Shown piece by piece: positions 41,433-52,234 of a stretch of DNA of 64,000 nt; positions within the stretch are counted from its first letter, which is position 1; every line of letters begins with the position of its first letter. The DNA comes from Meconema thalassinum (Eukaryota; Arthropoda; Insecta; Orthoptera; Tettigoniidae). The notes beneath the pieces were generated by a model. That model was not told where the DNA came from and ran no database searches. It saw only the letters and a program-made list of their open reading frames with translations. The DNA is taken from contig OX336397.1 in NCBI GenBank assembly GCA_946902985.2, positions 153,815,890 to 153,879,889 on the forward strand, read 5' to 3'. A program made the position numbers and the translations under genes.

Positions 41433-42254
41433 TTAGCATGGTGAGCCGAGTGTTCTCTTCGCATTCCGGCTGGATCGTCTGATCTCACGTACATGTTGCG
41501 GGGTGCGGTGCGTGCTCCGGCTTCGGCGACCGAGCTTGTGAGGGTCAGGTGTTCCCTGCGTGACTGCCGGGCTGTAGCGGGGAGGTTCTTCAGGTTGACG
41601 TGTGAGTGATTTCTTGGCCTTGGTGTTCCTAAGAGCCGGGATCCATGTATTACGCACACGTTCAATTTCTTCCTTCCGATTGAAATTGTCGGGGTGTTTG
41701 AAGATTTCTATGGCTTCCCGTTGCAGCCTGGCGTGGTAGTGTGTGGTCGTGGAGAGTATCTCCGTGTCCCCGTACTTTACATCGTGACCGGGCAAGAGAG
41801 AATGCTCAGCGACTGACGATTTCTCAGTTTGACCCAGGCGGCTGTGTCTGTTATGTTCCTTGAGTCTGGTGGTCACGCTCCTCTTCGTCGTTCCTATGTA
41901 CACCTTCCCACAGGAACACGGGATTCTGTAGACACCTGCAGTGGAGTGTGGGTGGCGCTTGTCTTTAGCGGATCGCAGCAAGTCCCGGATTTTGGCGGTG
42001 GGTTTATAAACCGTCTTCACCCCATAGGTCTTCAGTAATTTGCCTATCCTGTCCGTCACCTTCTTCACGTACGGCAGGAATGCGGTGGCCACCGATGTTT
42101 CGTCAGAATCTTTCCTCGTGCTCCGGCGCCTGGGATGAGAGGCTCGATCAATTTCCTTATTGCTGTATCCGTTGGCGCATAGGGCCCTCTTTATATGTTT
42201 CAGCTCATGGTTGAGGTTGGATGGCTCACAGATTCTCCTAGCACGGTCTACCAC
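41433..42254 (-). pseudogene. Penelope C-terminal region, inverted partial copy, GIY-YIG intact
   Basis: A 273-codon minus-strand frame starts at VDRARRICEPSNLN, i.e. inside the linker after the RT, and reads through TAFLPYVKKVTDRIGKLLKT, GVYRIPCSCGKVYIG (the GVY and YIG of a GIY-YIG nuclease), TTKRSVTTRLKEH, AEHSLLPGHD, REAIEIFKHPDNFNR and RRSSRNAKRTLGSPC. GIY-YIG nucleases nick DNA to prime integration in this retroelement class. It is 5'-truncated at 42,254, where the direct copy begins. It is part of the pLTR-like end rather than an independent gene. Confidence 0.88.
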
Positions 42255-42762
42255 TGCAGGTGTCTACAGAATCCCGTGTTCCTGTGGGAAGGTGTACATA
42301 GGAACGACGAAGAGGAGCGTGACCTCCAGACTCAAGGAACATAACAGACACAGCCGCCTGGGTCAAACTGAGAAATCGTCAGTCGCTGAGCATTCTCTCT
42401 TGCCCGGTCACGATGTAAAGTACGGGGACACGGAGATACTCTCCACGACCACACACTACCACGCCAGGCTGCAACGGGAAGCCATAGAAATCTTCAAACA
42501 CCCCGACAATTTCAATCGGAAGGAAGAAATTGAACGTGTGCGTAATACATGGATCCCGGCTCTTAGGAACACCAAGGCCAAGAAATCACTCACAAGTCAA
42601 CCTGAAGAACCTCCCCGCTACAGCCCGGCAGTCGCGCAGGGAACACCTGACCCTCACAAGCTCGGTCGCCGAAGCCGGAGCACGCACCGCACCCCGCAAC
42701 ATGTACGTGAGATCAGACGATCCAGCCGGAATGCGAAGAGAACACTCGGCTCATCATGCTAA
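42255..42762 (+). pseudogene. Penelope GIY-YIG endonuclease, direct partial copy
   Basis: The plus-strand frame begins at the junction with TAGVYRIPCSCGKVYIG and continues through KRSVTSRLKEHNRHSRLGQ, SVAEHSLLPGHDVKYGD, ARLQREAIEIFKHPDNFNR, WIPALRNTKAKKSL to RRSSRNAKRTLGSSC and a TAA. Both GIY and YIG halves and the downstream Arg, His and Glu-bearing stretches are present, so the nuclease fold looks complete, but there is no RT attached. It lies directly upstream of the main copy, as the tandem pLTR of Penelope elements does. Confidence 0.88.
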
Positions 42763-42915
42763 TTTGAAGATCCAAACTACCTTCCAGCCGTTAGTTCATC
42801 GCCAAGATCCACCCAACCAACAGTCATATTTAAACAACAATAGTCCACTACTAGCCGTTGCCCATTATTTCAAGCCTCTTCCTCATTCCACTGCAGACCA
42901 AGGAAAGGAGCGGAA

Positions 42916-42957
42916 TCCTTGATAATGCCGGACGCAGTTTCCGGTGAAACGTCGGGA
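42916..42957 (+). ncRNA. Degenerate hammerhead-like motif in Penelope terminal copy (direct)
   Basis: CCTTGATAATG, stem CCGGA/TCCGG at 42,928-42,944, TGAAAC at 42,945-42,950 and GTC at 42,951-42,953. Same arrangement as the copies at 41.25 and 45.7 kb. Confidence 0.4.
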
Positions 42958-45530
42958 GATATCCTGTCTGGACCACGGCCTACAAGCCCGAAAAACTTGT
43001 ATTTAATTATGAACGCCGGCCGTGAAAGCCTAAGCTGTTATATCAGTCGCCTCTACGGGGAGGAAACTACCAACCTAGTTCGCCACTTCGAGAAGCTACG
43101 GAAGAAGAAAGCCCAGCAACTTTCTTCGCTAACGTTTCTCTTACGGTGCAGGGACACGGACACGATTCCTAAGTTTATTAGGATGAAGAGGAATTTCGGC
43201 TCAGCACATGCTCACCGTATATACGACAGATCTGAGTGATCAATGCTGCGAGAACAGATACATGCTACACGCAGGGACTTAGCTACGACTGACCGGGACC
43301 TCATATCAGTGCATCTCCGACTCACGTCTACGCTCTCAAGCGAGGATTGGGACAACATCGACCACATCACGCACTACTCTATGCGCTCCACCTTCGAACA
43401 GTCGACGAATCGCCAGAAAAAGAAATTTGAGCTATGTCCGGACCTCAAGACGATAACTGCAACCACATCTGCGCCGGACTCGTCTCGCACTGTAGTAAAC
43501 CTGACTAACCGTTGTCTATCGCCAGGGGAAACTTCACTTTTAGCGAAATGTCAGAACTTCTCTGTCACCCCAACTTCTGTGCCTGTAGAAGACATTATAA
43601 GCAACATTGAGGCTGCCATACACCGTTTACCCAGGGAGCAGGCCGAGGAAGTCCGCTCAGAGGCCTCACGCATCCTTCGTAAAGCTCCAACGCCCAGCAG
43701 TAACCTCACACCTCAAGAGAAAAATGCCTTTAAAACCCTTAACAGGGATAGAAGCATCATCATTCTACCTGCAGATAAGGGCAACGCCACTGTAGTCATG
43801 TCATCGGAAGACTACGACACGAAGATCCTGTCGCTACTAGAACCTCAGACATACCGAAAACTCACGAAAGACCCCACAACACGGATACTTAGAGAGACCA
43901 ACAGGTTAATCAAGGCCTCTTCACTACCAGACCACGTGAAGAAGGATACATGCAAGAGTGAAGCTCTATCTCCCAGGCTGTACGGTCTTCCCAAAGTACA
44001 CAAAACTGACATTCCACTGAGACCTATCGTGAGTGCTATCGGCTCTCCAAACTACACCATCGCCAAGCATCTCTCCATCATTCTACAACCGCACATCGGT
44101 AACACTGAGACTTACGTCAGGGATTCAGGCCATTTTATTGAGAAATTGCAGAACATACGTCTGGAACCTGAAGACCGCCTAGTCAGCTTTGACGTAGTAT
44201 CCCTCTTCACGAAGGTGCCTATGAAAGAATCCATAAACCAGATTGCCGAGCTCTTCACGGAAGACATCACTGACTTGTTTCGCCACTGCCTCGCCACGAG
44301 CTACTTCCTATGGCACGAGAACTTCTACGAGCAAATAGAGGGAGTTGCCATGGGTAGCCCACTAAGCCCTGTGATAGCGAACTTCTACATGGAAAAGTTC
44401 GAGCAGTTGGCGATCGAGACTGCACCCCTCAAACCGAAAGTATGGCTACGTTATGTTGACGATACCTTCGTAGTCTGGAGCCACGGAGAGGAAGAGCTGG
44501 AACGTTTCCTGGACCACCTGAACAGCCTCAACACCAGCATAAAATTTACTATGGAGAAGGAGAAAGACAACTGCGTGGACTTTCTTGACGTGCTGATCAC
44601 CAGGACTAATGACCTGCGCTTGGGGCACACCGTGTACCGGAAACCCACACACACCGACCGATATCTACACAAGACATCCAATCACCACCCCCGACAGAAA
44701 CACGGAGTTATTAAAACATTGGTAGACCGTGCTAGGAGAATCTGTGAGCCATCCAACCTCAACCAAGAGCTGAAACATATAAGAAGGGCCCTATGCGCCA
44801 ACGGATACAGCAATAAGGAGATTGAGCGAGCCTCTCATCCCAGGCGCCGGAGCACGAGGAAAGATTCTGACGAAACATCGGTGGCCACCGCATTCCTGCC
44901 GTACGTGAAGAAGGTGACGGACAGGATAGGCAAATTACTGAAGACCCATGGGGTGAAGACGGTTTATAAACCCACCGCCAAAATCCGGGACTTGCTGCGA
45001 TCCGCTAAAGACAAGCGCCACCCACACTCCACTGCAGGTGTCTACAGAATCCCGTGTTCCTGTGGGAAGGAACGACGAAGAGGAGCGTGACCACCAGACT
45101 CAAGGAACATAACAGACACAGCCGCCTGGGTCAAACTGAGAAATCGTCAGTCGCTGAGCATTCTCTCTTGCCCGGTCACGATATAAAGTACGGGGACACG
45201 GAGATACTCTCCACGACCACACACTACCACGCCAGGCTGCAACGGGAAGCCATAGAAATCTTCAAACACCCCGACAATTTCAATCGGAAGGAAGAAATTG
45301 AACGTGTGCGTAATACAAGGATCCCGGCTCATAGGAACACCAAGGCCAAGAAATCACTCACACGTCAACCGGAAGAACCTCCCCGCTACAGCCCGGCAGT
45401 CGCGCAGGGAACACCTGACCCTCACAAGCTCGGTCGCCGAAGCCGGAGCACGCACCGCACCCCGCAACATGTACGTGAGATCAGACGATCCAGCCGGAAT
45501 GCGAAGAGAACACTCGGCTCACCATGCTAA
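42919..45530 (+). pseudogene. Penelope-like reverse transcriptase/GIY-YIG nuclease, near full length
   Basis: Frame runs from about 42,919 with YISRLYGEETTNLVRHFEKL, is cut by a TGA at 43,237-43,239, then continues as a 615-codon frame (43,243-45,090). RT blocks: ADKGNATVVM, PRLYGLPKVHK, RPIVSAIGSPNY, LVSFDVVSLFTKVP, GVAMGSPLSPVIANFYME, and catalytic YVDD at about residues 404-407, then DFLDVLITR and the KPTHTDRYLH block typical of the class. At GVYRIPCSCGK the frame shifts because about 10 bases (bearing the YIG codons) are deleted relative to the other two copies; the rest (TTKRSVTTRLKEH onward) continues in another frame to 45,530. Penelope RTs are relatives of telomerase RT. This copy is dead through one stop and one deletion, but its structure is plain. 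Confidence 0.92.
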
Positions 45531-45683
45531 TTTGAAGATCCAAACTACCTTCCAGCCGTTAGTTCATCGCCAAGATCCACCCAACCAACAGTCATATTCA
45601 AACAACAATACTCCACTACTAGCCGTTACCCATTATTTCAAGCCTCTTCCTCATTCCACTGCAGACCAAGGAAAGGAGCGGAA

Positions 45684-45725
45684 CCCTTGATAATGCCGGA
45701 CGCAGTTTCCGGTGAAACGTCGGGA
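45684..45725 (+). ncRNA. Degenerate hammerhead-like motif at the 3' end of the main Penelope copy
   Basis: CCCTTGATAATG, CCGGA...TCCGG, TGAAACGTCGGG. The CCC before the box can pair with the GGG after GTC as a short stem I. Confidence 0.4.
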
Positions 45726-46894
45726 GATATCCTGTCTGGACCACGGCCTACAAGCCCGAAAAACTTGTATTTAATCATCTATAAGACTTTCAAAAACCGT
45801 GTAACTAGAAAACAAACATGGCGGCCAAGCAAATTTGAAAGTTTTAAATAGGACTTTCTCGCGATTTAATTTTCCAAACGCAATGAAATCTGGTACAGGA
45901 AATATTTATACACATTGTAATGCACTGGTATCTAATTTAGTTCAATTGTTTACATAACGTCAAGATGGCGGCTGTGCGAATATTAAATTTAAGTTTTTAT
46001 TTCTTTTGTCGTAATCATGCGATCGAAGTGACAGTTTGAATAATGAACCTGCGCAATAATTTTCCTTTAATGGTACATGACTCTATGGCCTATACATTTA
46101 ACAATCCAACATGGCGACCATCTGAAATATTTAGACGGCTCTGAATATCTACGAATCTATTATAGCAATCAAACTGATTTTTTTAAATGTTCATTGGGGC
46201 CATGAACTTAAGTTCACCTATAGGACTTTAAATAACCTGGTGATCACAAATCCAACATGGCGGTGACGCGAAGTATAAATGTTCACATGGACGTTTCTCT
46301 TAATTTAACCTTCCGAGTGCAGTGAAACTTGGTACAGTAAATCCTTATACGAATGTTATTCCACTAGCATCTAATGTATTTCAATTGTTTCCATAACCAC
46401 AAGATGGCAGCAGTGCGTAATTTTAAAATCTCCTTGTTACTTCTTGTGTCCTAATCATGTGATTGAAGTTGGAATGCTACACGTACACAATGATCTTCAT
46501 GTAACAGTACATAACTCTAGGGCCTACATATATATAATACAACATGGCGACCATCCGAAATATTTAGTCGGTTCTGAATATCTACGAATCTATTACAGCA
46601 ATCAAACTGAAATTTTGTATGTTTATAGTGGCAGTTAACAAAGTAGGATATATGAAAATAGGCTGTATAGTTCTTCACGGAACTAATTGTTATATATTAG
46701 TTTGATGATGGAAATATGAAATTTTGAAATCAAAGGGTGTAGTGACGTCACGAATGTGGGTTTTACTCGCTAACCGCTGGAGATACACGAAAATTGATAA
46801 GGTCCTTTCGGATAGAAAATTAAATTCTTAAGCTCGTAGTGCCATCAAAAGTTTGCTATTTCATAGCGTTCTCTTATTATTTGAAATGGAATGA

Positions 46895-47106
46895 GTAGGA
46901 AATACAAGTCGGTTCTGGCACAGGGCTAATGCGTAACATGGTCGCCGCGCGCAACCAGCCCTATGTTATTCTGATGGGGGGGGGGGCAACCAGAGCTGGC
47001 ACAGGGGCTAACGCGCAAGATGGCCGCCATATTCTGAGACCGAGAATAATGTCACAGGGGGAGTTCGACCGTGTAGTTACTAAATGGAATATTTATTATT
47101 ATTATT

Positions 47107-47139
<33 letters not shown>

Positions 47140-47160
47140 TTTATTAGGTAATTATTGATT
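46895..47160 (+). repeat. Solo copy of the palindrome-end repeat (X) with (ATT)n tail
   Basis: Starts AGTAGGAAATACAAGTCGG and continues with two internal copies of a CTGGCACAGGGGCTAA ... ATGGCCGCC block, GTCACAGGGGGAGTTCG, GTGTAGTTACTAAATGGAAT and (ATT)n/(AAT)n, then AGGTAATTATTGATTGAT. Same order as the outer 240 bp of each arm of the 15.5-kb palindrome, but diverged. Inserted in the end of the repeat array at about 46,890. Confidence 0.75.
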
Positions 47161-47385
47161 GATAGTTTGCCACGGTGAGTGAGTGGTTATCGTGTTGGAC
47201 TGCCAACCCCAAGCTTGCAGGTTCGCTCTTGGTCGTGGTAAGTGATTATTGAAAGGCGGCAAAAATACGACACGCATGCCATACGATGTTGGCATTTAAA
47301 AGAACGAGGGAGAGGTCGGCTATGTAGTTGCTAAATGGAATATTTATTATTATTATTATTATTTATTATTATTTTATTTTATTTA
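47160..47385 (+). repeat. tRNA-like SINE (family 3) with X-type tail and (ATT)n
   Basis: GTGAGTGAGTGGTTATCGTG (A-box region) and GCAGGTTCGCTCTTGG (B-box region), then a tail ending GGTCGGCTATGTAGTTGC, TAAATGGAATATTTATT and (ATT)n. The last part is the same as the end of repeat X, showing a shared 3' module. Confidence 0.6.
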
Positions 47386-47902
47386 AGCGAAAATTCCCTT
47401 ACAGGAGAGCGATTAAACTTGGATCACATGATGTCATTTGGAGGCGTGTCTCCTCCGCGCCTCCCAAAATCTCTTCATTCTCCTGGAATGTTCCCGCTTC
47501 CTCTAATCCGTCCACTTTCTTCCAGGTTGTCGTAATGATCTTGGTTCGAACTTAACATTCTTGATTTTCGTCTGGCACCCAGTTCGGTCTTCGAAATTTT
47601 GTATACTGATAATTTGTAAGTCTCTTTGTACCTCTTTAAGCCATTCTGTGCCGCATTTGCTCTGTGTTATGATACAGAGTAGTTTCTTGGGCAATCTGGA
47701 GGTGGCCATCCTGTGGATGTGAGTGTAAAATTTGGCTCTGCGTTTTCTAATTTCGTCTGTTATCGTAATGGTGTTTTGATAGAGTAGAGTACTAGGTCTC
47801 TTCATCCAAATGCCGTTTCTGTTGATTGCTCCGTAGATCTTCCGGATATTTTTTCGTTCCTGCTTTTTCAGTTCCCTAATCTTGGAATGACCATCGATTA
47901 CT
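47386..47902 (-). pseudogene. LINE C-terminal fragment, left of the palindrome
   Basis: Minus strand reads VIDGHSKIRELKKQERKNIR, KIYGAINRNGIWMKRPSTLL, RKRRAKFYTHIHRMATSRLP, TGCQTKIKNVKFEP and ERMKRFWEARRR before an (AAT)n tail. It begins exactly at the palindrome border. Its upstream part (AKLRHYKTVILPEATYAAET) is on the far side at 63,460-63,618. Family-typical order is NAKLRHYKTVxLPEALYAAET followed by GHSKIxELEKQERKIxRKIYG, so both parts belong to one copy split by the palindrome. Confidence 0.85.
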
Positions 47903-48095
47903 AGTAGGATAAATAAGCCGGTTCTGGCACAGGGGCTAATGGGCAAGATGGCCGCCGCGCGCAATCACTCTATGTTATTCTTATGGAGGGGTCATTCAGA
48001 GCTGGCACAGTGGCTAATGGGCAAGATGGCCGCCACTCCCCGAGACCGTGGGTGACGTCACAGGGGGAGGTCGGCCGTGTAGTTGCTAAATGGAA

Positions 48096-48143
<48 letters not shown>

Positions 48144-48145
48144 GG
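47903..48145 (+). repeat. Left terminal repeat module X of the palindrome
   Basis: AGTAGGATAAATAAGCCGG, then two CTGGCACAG(G/T)GGCTAATGGG blocks about 88 bp apart, GATGGCCGCC, GTCACAGGGGGAGGTCGG, GTGTAGTTGCTAAATGG and (ATT)n. Mirrored at 63,213-63,453. Confidence 0.9.
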
Positions 48146-51100
48146 TAATTATTGATTGATCATGTACAATCTAGACCAACCTTATATTGTACACCTCGTG
48201 GTGTAGCGGCTAGTAATCTTGAATGACACTGCGGAGACCCGTGTTCGATTCCTGGCTCTGTCAAGAAATTTAATTCTGGGCTGAGGGCTGGAAGGGGGTA
48301 CACTCATTCTTGTGAGGCAAAAAACTGAGAGGAGCAGGGTTTGATTCCTACCTCAATCATTCTGGACGTAGTTTTTTGTGGTTTCCCAATTTAACTCCAG
48401 GCAAATGGCAAGAGGTACCGTAACTGAAGGCCATGACAGCCTCCTTTCCAATCCTCATTTAAATTACAAGTGCACACACTAATACAGCCATACAATAGCA
48501 CAGGTTATTAGACAACACACACCCCCAAGTACAGTATACAGGGCTACATGACCATGATATCACAAAACCCCTAAAGAATCAACAACAACAACTGATATTC
48601 ATGAAACATCTCTTGGTGTAGTGCCTAGCATTCTTGACTGTCACTGCTTAGGCATGGGTTCGATTCCTGGCTCTGCTAAGAAATTTAATTTTGGTCTGAG
48701 GACTGGAATGGGGTACACTCAGCCTCGTGAGGCAAAACTGGGAAGAGGTGGGCTTGATTCCTACCTCAGCCATTCTAAGAGTTTTTTCTGTGGTTTCCCA
48801 CTCACACACTCTAGGCAAATGCTAGGATATATCTTAAGTTAAAGCCACGACTACCTCCTTTCCAATCCTTATCTGAATTACTAATACAGCCATTACAATA
48901 ACACAGGTTATCAGACAAAACACACCCCAAGTACAGTATACAGGGCTACATGACCATGATATCACAAAACCCCTAAAGAATCAACAACAACAACTGATAT
49001 TTATGAAACATCTCTTGGTGTAGTGCCTAGCATTCTTGACTGTCACTGCTTAGGCATGGGTTCGATTCCAGTTTCTGCTAATGATTTTAATTTTGGTCTG
49101 AGGACTGGAATGGGGTACACTCAGCCTCGTGAGGCAAAACTGGGAAGAGATGGGCTTGATTCCTACCTCAGCCATTCTAAGAGTTTTTTCTGTGGTTTCC
49201 CATTCACACACTAGAGGCAAATGCTAGGATATATCTTAAGTTAAGGCCACGACCACCTCCTTTCCAATCCTTATCTGAATTACTAATACAGCCATTGCAA
49301 CAACACAGTTTATCAGACAACACACACCCCAAGTACAGTATACAGGGCTACATGACCATGATATCACAAAACCCCTAAAGAATCAACAACAACAACTGAT
49401 ATTCATGAAACACCTCTTGGTGTAGTGCCTAGCATTCTTGACTGTCACTGCTTAGGCATGGGTTCGATTCCAGTCTCTGCTAATGATTTTAATTTTGGTC
49501 TGAGGACTGGAATGGGGTACACTCAGCCTCGTGAGGCAAAACTGGGAAGAGATGGGCTTGATTCCTACCTCAGCCATTCTAAGAGTTTTTTCTGTGGTTT
49601 CCTACTCACACACTCTAGGCAAATGCTAGGATATATCTTAAGTTAAGGCCACGACCACCTCCTTTCCAATCCTTATCTGAATTACTAATACAGCCATTAC
49701 AATAACACAGGTTATCAGACAACACACACCCCAAGTACAGTATACAGGGCTACATGACCATGATATCACAAAACCCCTAAAGAATCAACAACAACAACTG
49801 ATATTCATGAAACACCTCTTGGTGTAGTGCCTAGCATTCTTGACTGTCACTGCTTAGGCATGGGTTCGATTCCAGTCTCTGCTAATGATTTTAATTTTGG
49901 TCTGAGGACTGGAATGGGGTACACTCAGCCTCGTGAGGCAAAACTGGGAAGAGATGGGCTTGATTCCTACCTCAGCCATTCTAAGAGTTTTTTCTGTGGT
50001 TTCCCATTCACACACTAGAGGCAAATGCTAGGATATATCTTAAGTTAAGGCCACGACCACCTCCTTTCCAATCCTTATCTGAATTACTAATACAGCCATT
50101 GCAACAACACAGTTTATTAGACAACACACACCCCAAGTACAGTATACAGGGCTACATGACCATGATATCACAAAACCCCTAAAGAATCAACAACAACAAC
50201 TGATATTCATGAAACACCTCTTGGTGTAGTGCCTAGCATTCTTGACTGTCACTGCTTATGCACGGGTTTGATTCCTGGCTCTGCTAAGAAATTTAATTTT
50301 GGTCTGAGGACTGGAATGGGGGTACACTCAGCCTCGTGAGGCAAAACTGGGAAGGGATGGGCTTGATCCCTACCTCAGCCATTCTAAGAGTTTTTTCTGT
50401 GGTTTCCTACTCACACACTCTAGGCAAATGCTAGGATATATCTTAAGTTAAGGCCACGACCATCTCCTTTCCAATCCTTATCTGAATTACTAATACAGCC
50501 ATTACAAGAACACAGGTTATCAGACAACACACACCCCAAATACAGTATACTGTGCTACATGACCATGATATCACAAAACCCCTAAAGAATCAACAACAAC
50601 AAACAACAACAGCAACAACAACAACAACAACAACTGATATTCATGAAACACCTCTTGGTGTCGTGGCTAGCATTCTTGACTGTCACTGCTTAGGCATGGG
50701 TTCGATTCCAGGCTCGGCTAAGAAATTTAATTTTGGTCTGAGGACTGGAATGGGGTACACTCAGTCTCGTGAGGCAAAACTGGGAAGAGATGGGCTTGAT
50801 TCCTACCTCAGCCATTCTAAGAGTTTTTTCTGTGGTTTCCTACTCACACACTCTAGGCAAATGCTAGGATATATCTTAAGTTAAGGCCACGACCATCTCC
50901 TTTCCAATCCTTATCTGAATTACTAATACAGCCATTACAAGAACACAGGTTATCAGACAACACACACCCCAAATACAGTATACTGTGCTACATGACCATG
51001 ATATCACAAAACCCCTAAAGAATCAACAACAACAAACAACAACAGCAACAACAACAACAACAACTGATATTCATGAAACACCTCTTGGTGTCGTGGCTAG

Positions 51101-51420
51101 CATTCTTGACTGTCACTGCTTAGGCATGGGTTCGATTCCAGGCTCGGCTAAGAAATTTAATTTTGGTCTGAGGACTGGAATGGGGTGCACTCAGCCTCGT
51201 GAGGCAAAACTGGGAAGAGGTGGGCTTGATTCATACCTCAGCCATTCTAAGAGTGTTTTCTGTGGTTTCCCACTCTTACATTCTTAAGCAAATGCCGGGA
51301 TGGTACCTAACTTAAGGCTACAGCTGCTTGCTACCCAATACCTACCTCTATTACAAATACATACAGTAGTACAGACACAGGTTATCAGACAGCTTTTACA
51401 TACACTCAAGTTCATAGGGT
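48146..51420 (+). repeat. SINE-derived tandem array, 8 units of ~402-434 bp (left arm)
   Basis: The A-box word GTGCCTAGCATTCTTGACTG or its relative recurs at about 48,206, 48,621, 49,023, 49,425, 49,827, 50,229, 50,663 and 51,093. Each unit has a tRNA-like head (TGGTGTAGTGGCTAGC; GGGTTCGATTCC), a body with CACTCAGCCTCGTGAGGC and GTGGTTTCCC, GGTTATCAGACAA, and a (CAA)n tail followed by CTGATATTCATGAAACACC before the next head. Central units differ by a few bases only; the last two have longer (CAA)n. A SINE has thus become a satellite-like array. Confidence 0.93.
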
Positions 51421-51720
51421 TACAAACGAAGAGGTATTAAGACTAGTGGGAGAGAAGAAATGTTTCTGGCGACTGTTAATGAAGAGAAGAGATAGTTTGG
51501 TAGGACACATACTAAGACACCCAGGATTAGCAGGCTTAGTTATGAAATAAAGGGTTGAAGACAAGAACTGTAGGGGTAGACCAAGGTAAGAATATTTTAA
51601 ATAGATTTCCTTGAATGTACTGTAGGTTGTTGTGGTAGCTATATAGAAATGGAACGATTAGCTCAAGACAGTGATGGATAAACAATTGTTTCAAACCAGA
51701 CAAAAAAGAAAAAACTAAAA
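51421..51720 (+). pseudogene. LINE 3' end (left arm, first copy)
   Basis: Frame reads TNEEVLRLVGEKKCFWRLLM, KRRDSLVGHILRHPGLAGLV, then stops replace residues in NCRGRPR and EYFK. A better preserved sister copy is at 54,062-54,360. It is the last ~90 codons of a non-LTR element; decayed by at least four stops. Mirrored at about 59,640-59,938. Confidence 0.75.
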
Positions 51721-52234
51721 GCACAACAAAAAATAGCAAAGTCTGTAAAAAATACATCATTAGCTTACCTCTTATTACACACTGGTCAATCCGCTTGGGA
51801 ATATCACTGTTTTACACACACAGTTATTGTAACTTAGCCAAAATATAATTATTATATGAAAATACTCTTAAGGCGTATAAAATTTACAACTCACACACTC
51901 AAGCACACGGGGCTGGTGACTGAAAATGCACTAAAAATACACACTGTTTAATAATATCGTAATGTTCGCTAGCAACTCAGTACCTCTAGTGACCAGCTAG
52001 TCTGGGAGAGCTAACAGAGATTGCTGTGACAGTTGAAATGTTATCCTGTATGATAACGCGAAGCACGTACACATTTGAAAGACTCTTTTTTATAGAGATC
52101 TAGCTACAGAGTATGGATATTTGGATTACTTTAAAAGTTGTAACATTTTCATTTTATTATCGTTTGATGTATTTTTGCAAAAGTGTGGGCTTGATTCCCA
52201 ACTCTGGGGACTGAATCGGAGCACTGTATAGAAA
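51721..52234 (-). other. Unassigned stretch with a donor-like site
   Basis: On the minus strand (and on the plus strand of the mirrored copy, near 59,592) AATAAGAG|GTAAGCTAATG resembles a 5' splice site after a stretch without repeats. It could be a non-coding first exon of a captured gene, but no coding frame is attached. Low confidence. Confidence 0.25.

Larger units (their letters stand above)
41141..45784 (+). mobile_element. Penelope-like element with inverted and direct partial copies, 10-bp target duplication
   Basis: TCATCTATAA at 41,141-41,150 and 45,775-45,784 bounds an insertion in the host repeat, whose uninterrupted relative is at about 38,430. Inside, in order: a 1.1-kb inverted 3' part (41,151-42,254), a direct 3' part (42,255-43,000), and an almost full direct copy (about 43,000-45,774). 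Partial copies in inverted and tandem direct order are the known terminal (pLTR) arrangement of Penelope-like elements. Each copy ends in CGAAAAACTTGTATTTAAT. Confidence 0.93.
34749..46894. repeat. Higher-order non-coding repeat array (units of ~1.9 kb and ~0.38 kb), interrupted by a Penelope element
   Basis: Two long units align: 37,490-39,421 and 40,190-46,750 minus the 41,151-45,774 insertion (about 1.93 kb each). A third partial copy is 34,749-35,445. Subunits share CCAACATGGCG, CGAAATATTTAGACGGT and TTGTTTACATAACC words. A 380-bp subunit starting at GACGTCACAAATGTGGGTTT repeats at about 39,402, 39,781, 40,166 and 46,739, ending in CAAAATTTCATTTAAATCG, (ACAG)n and TTTATATATTAGTATGATGG. 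A hairpin AGCCTATTTT...AAAAATAGGCT and a (GT)n run follow at 37,819 and 40,504. No coding frame is conserved between copies, so I regard it as non-coding. Confidence 0.85.

Noticed and set aside
48146..51420. CRISPR-like array of regularly spaced repeats
   Set aside because: The repeat unit is ~400 bp with tRNA-like Pol III boxes and no short unique spacers, in a eukaryotic context.
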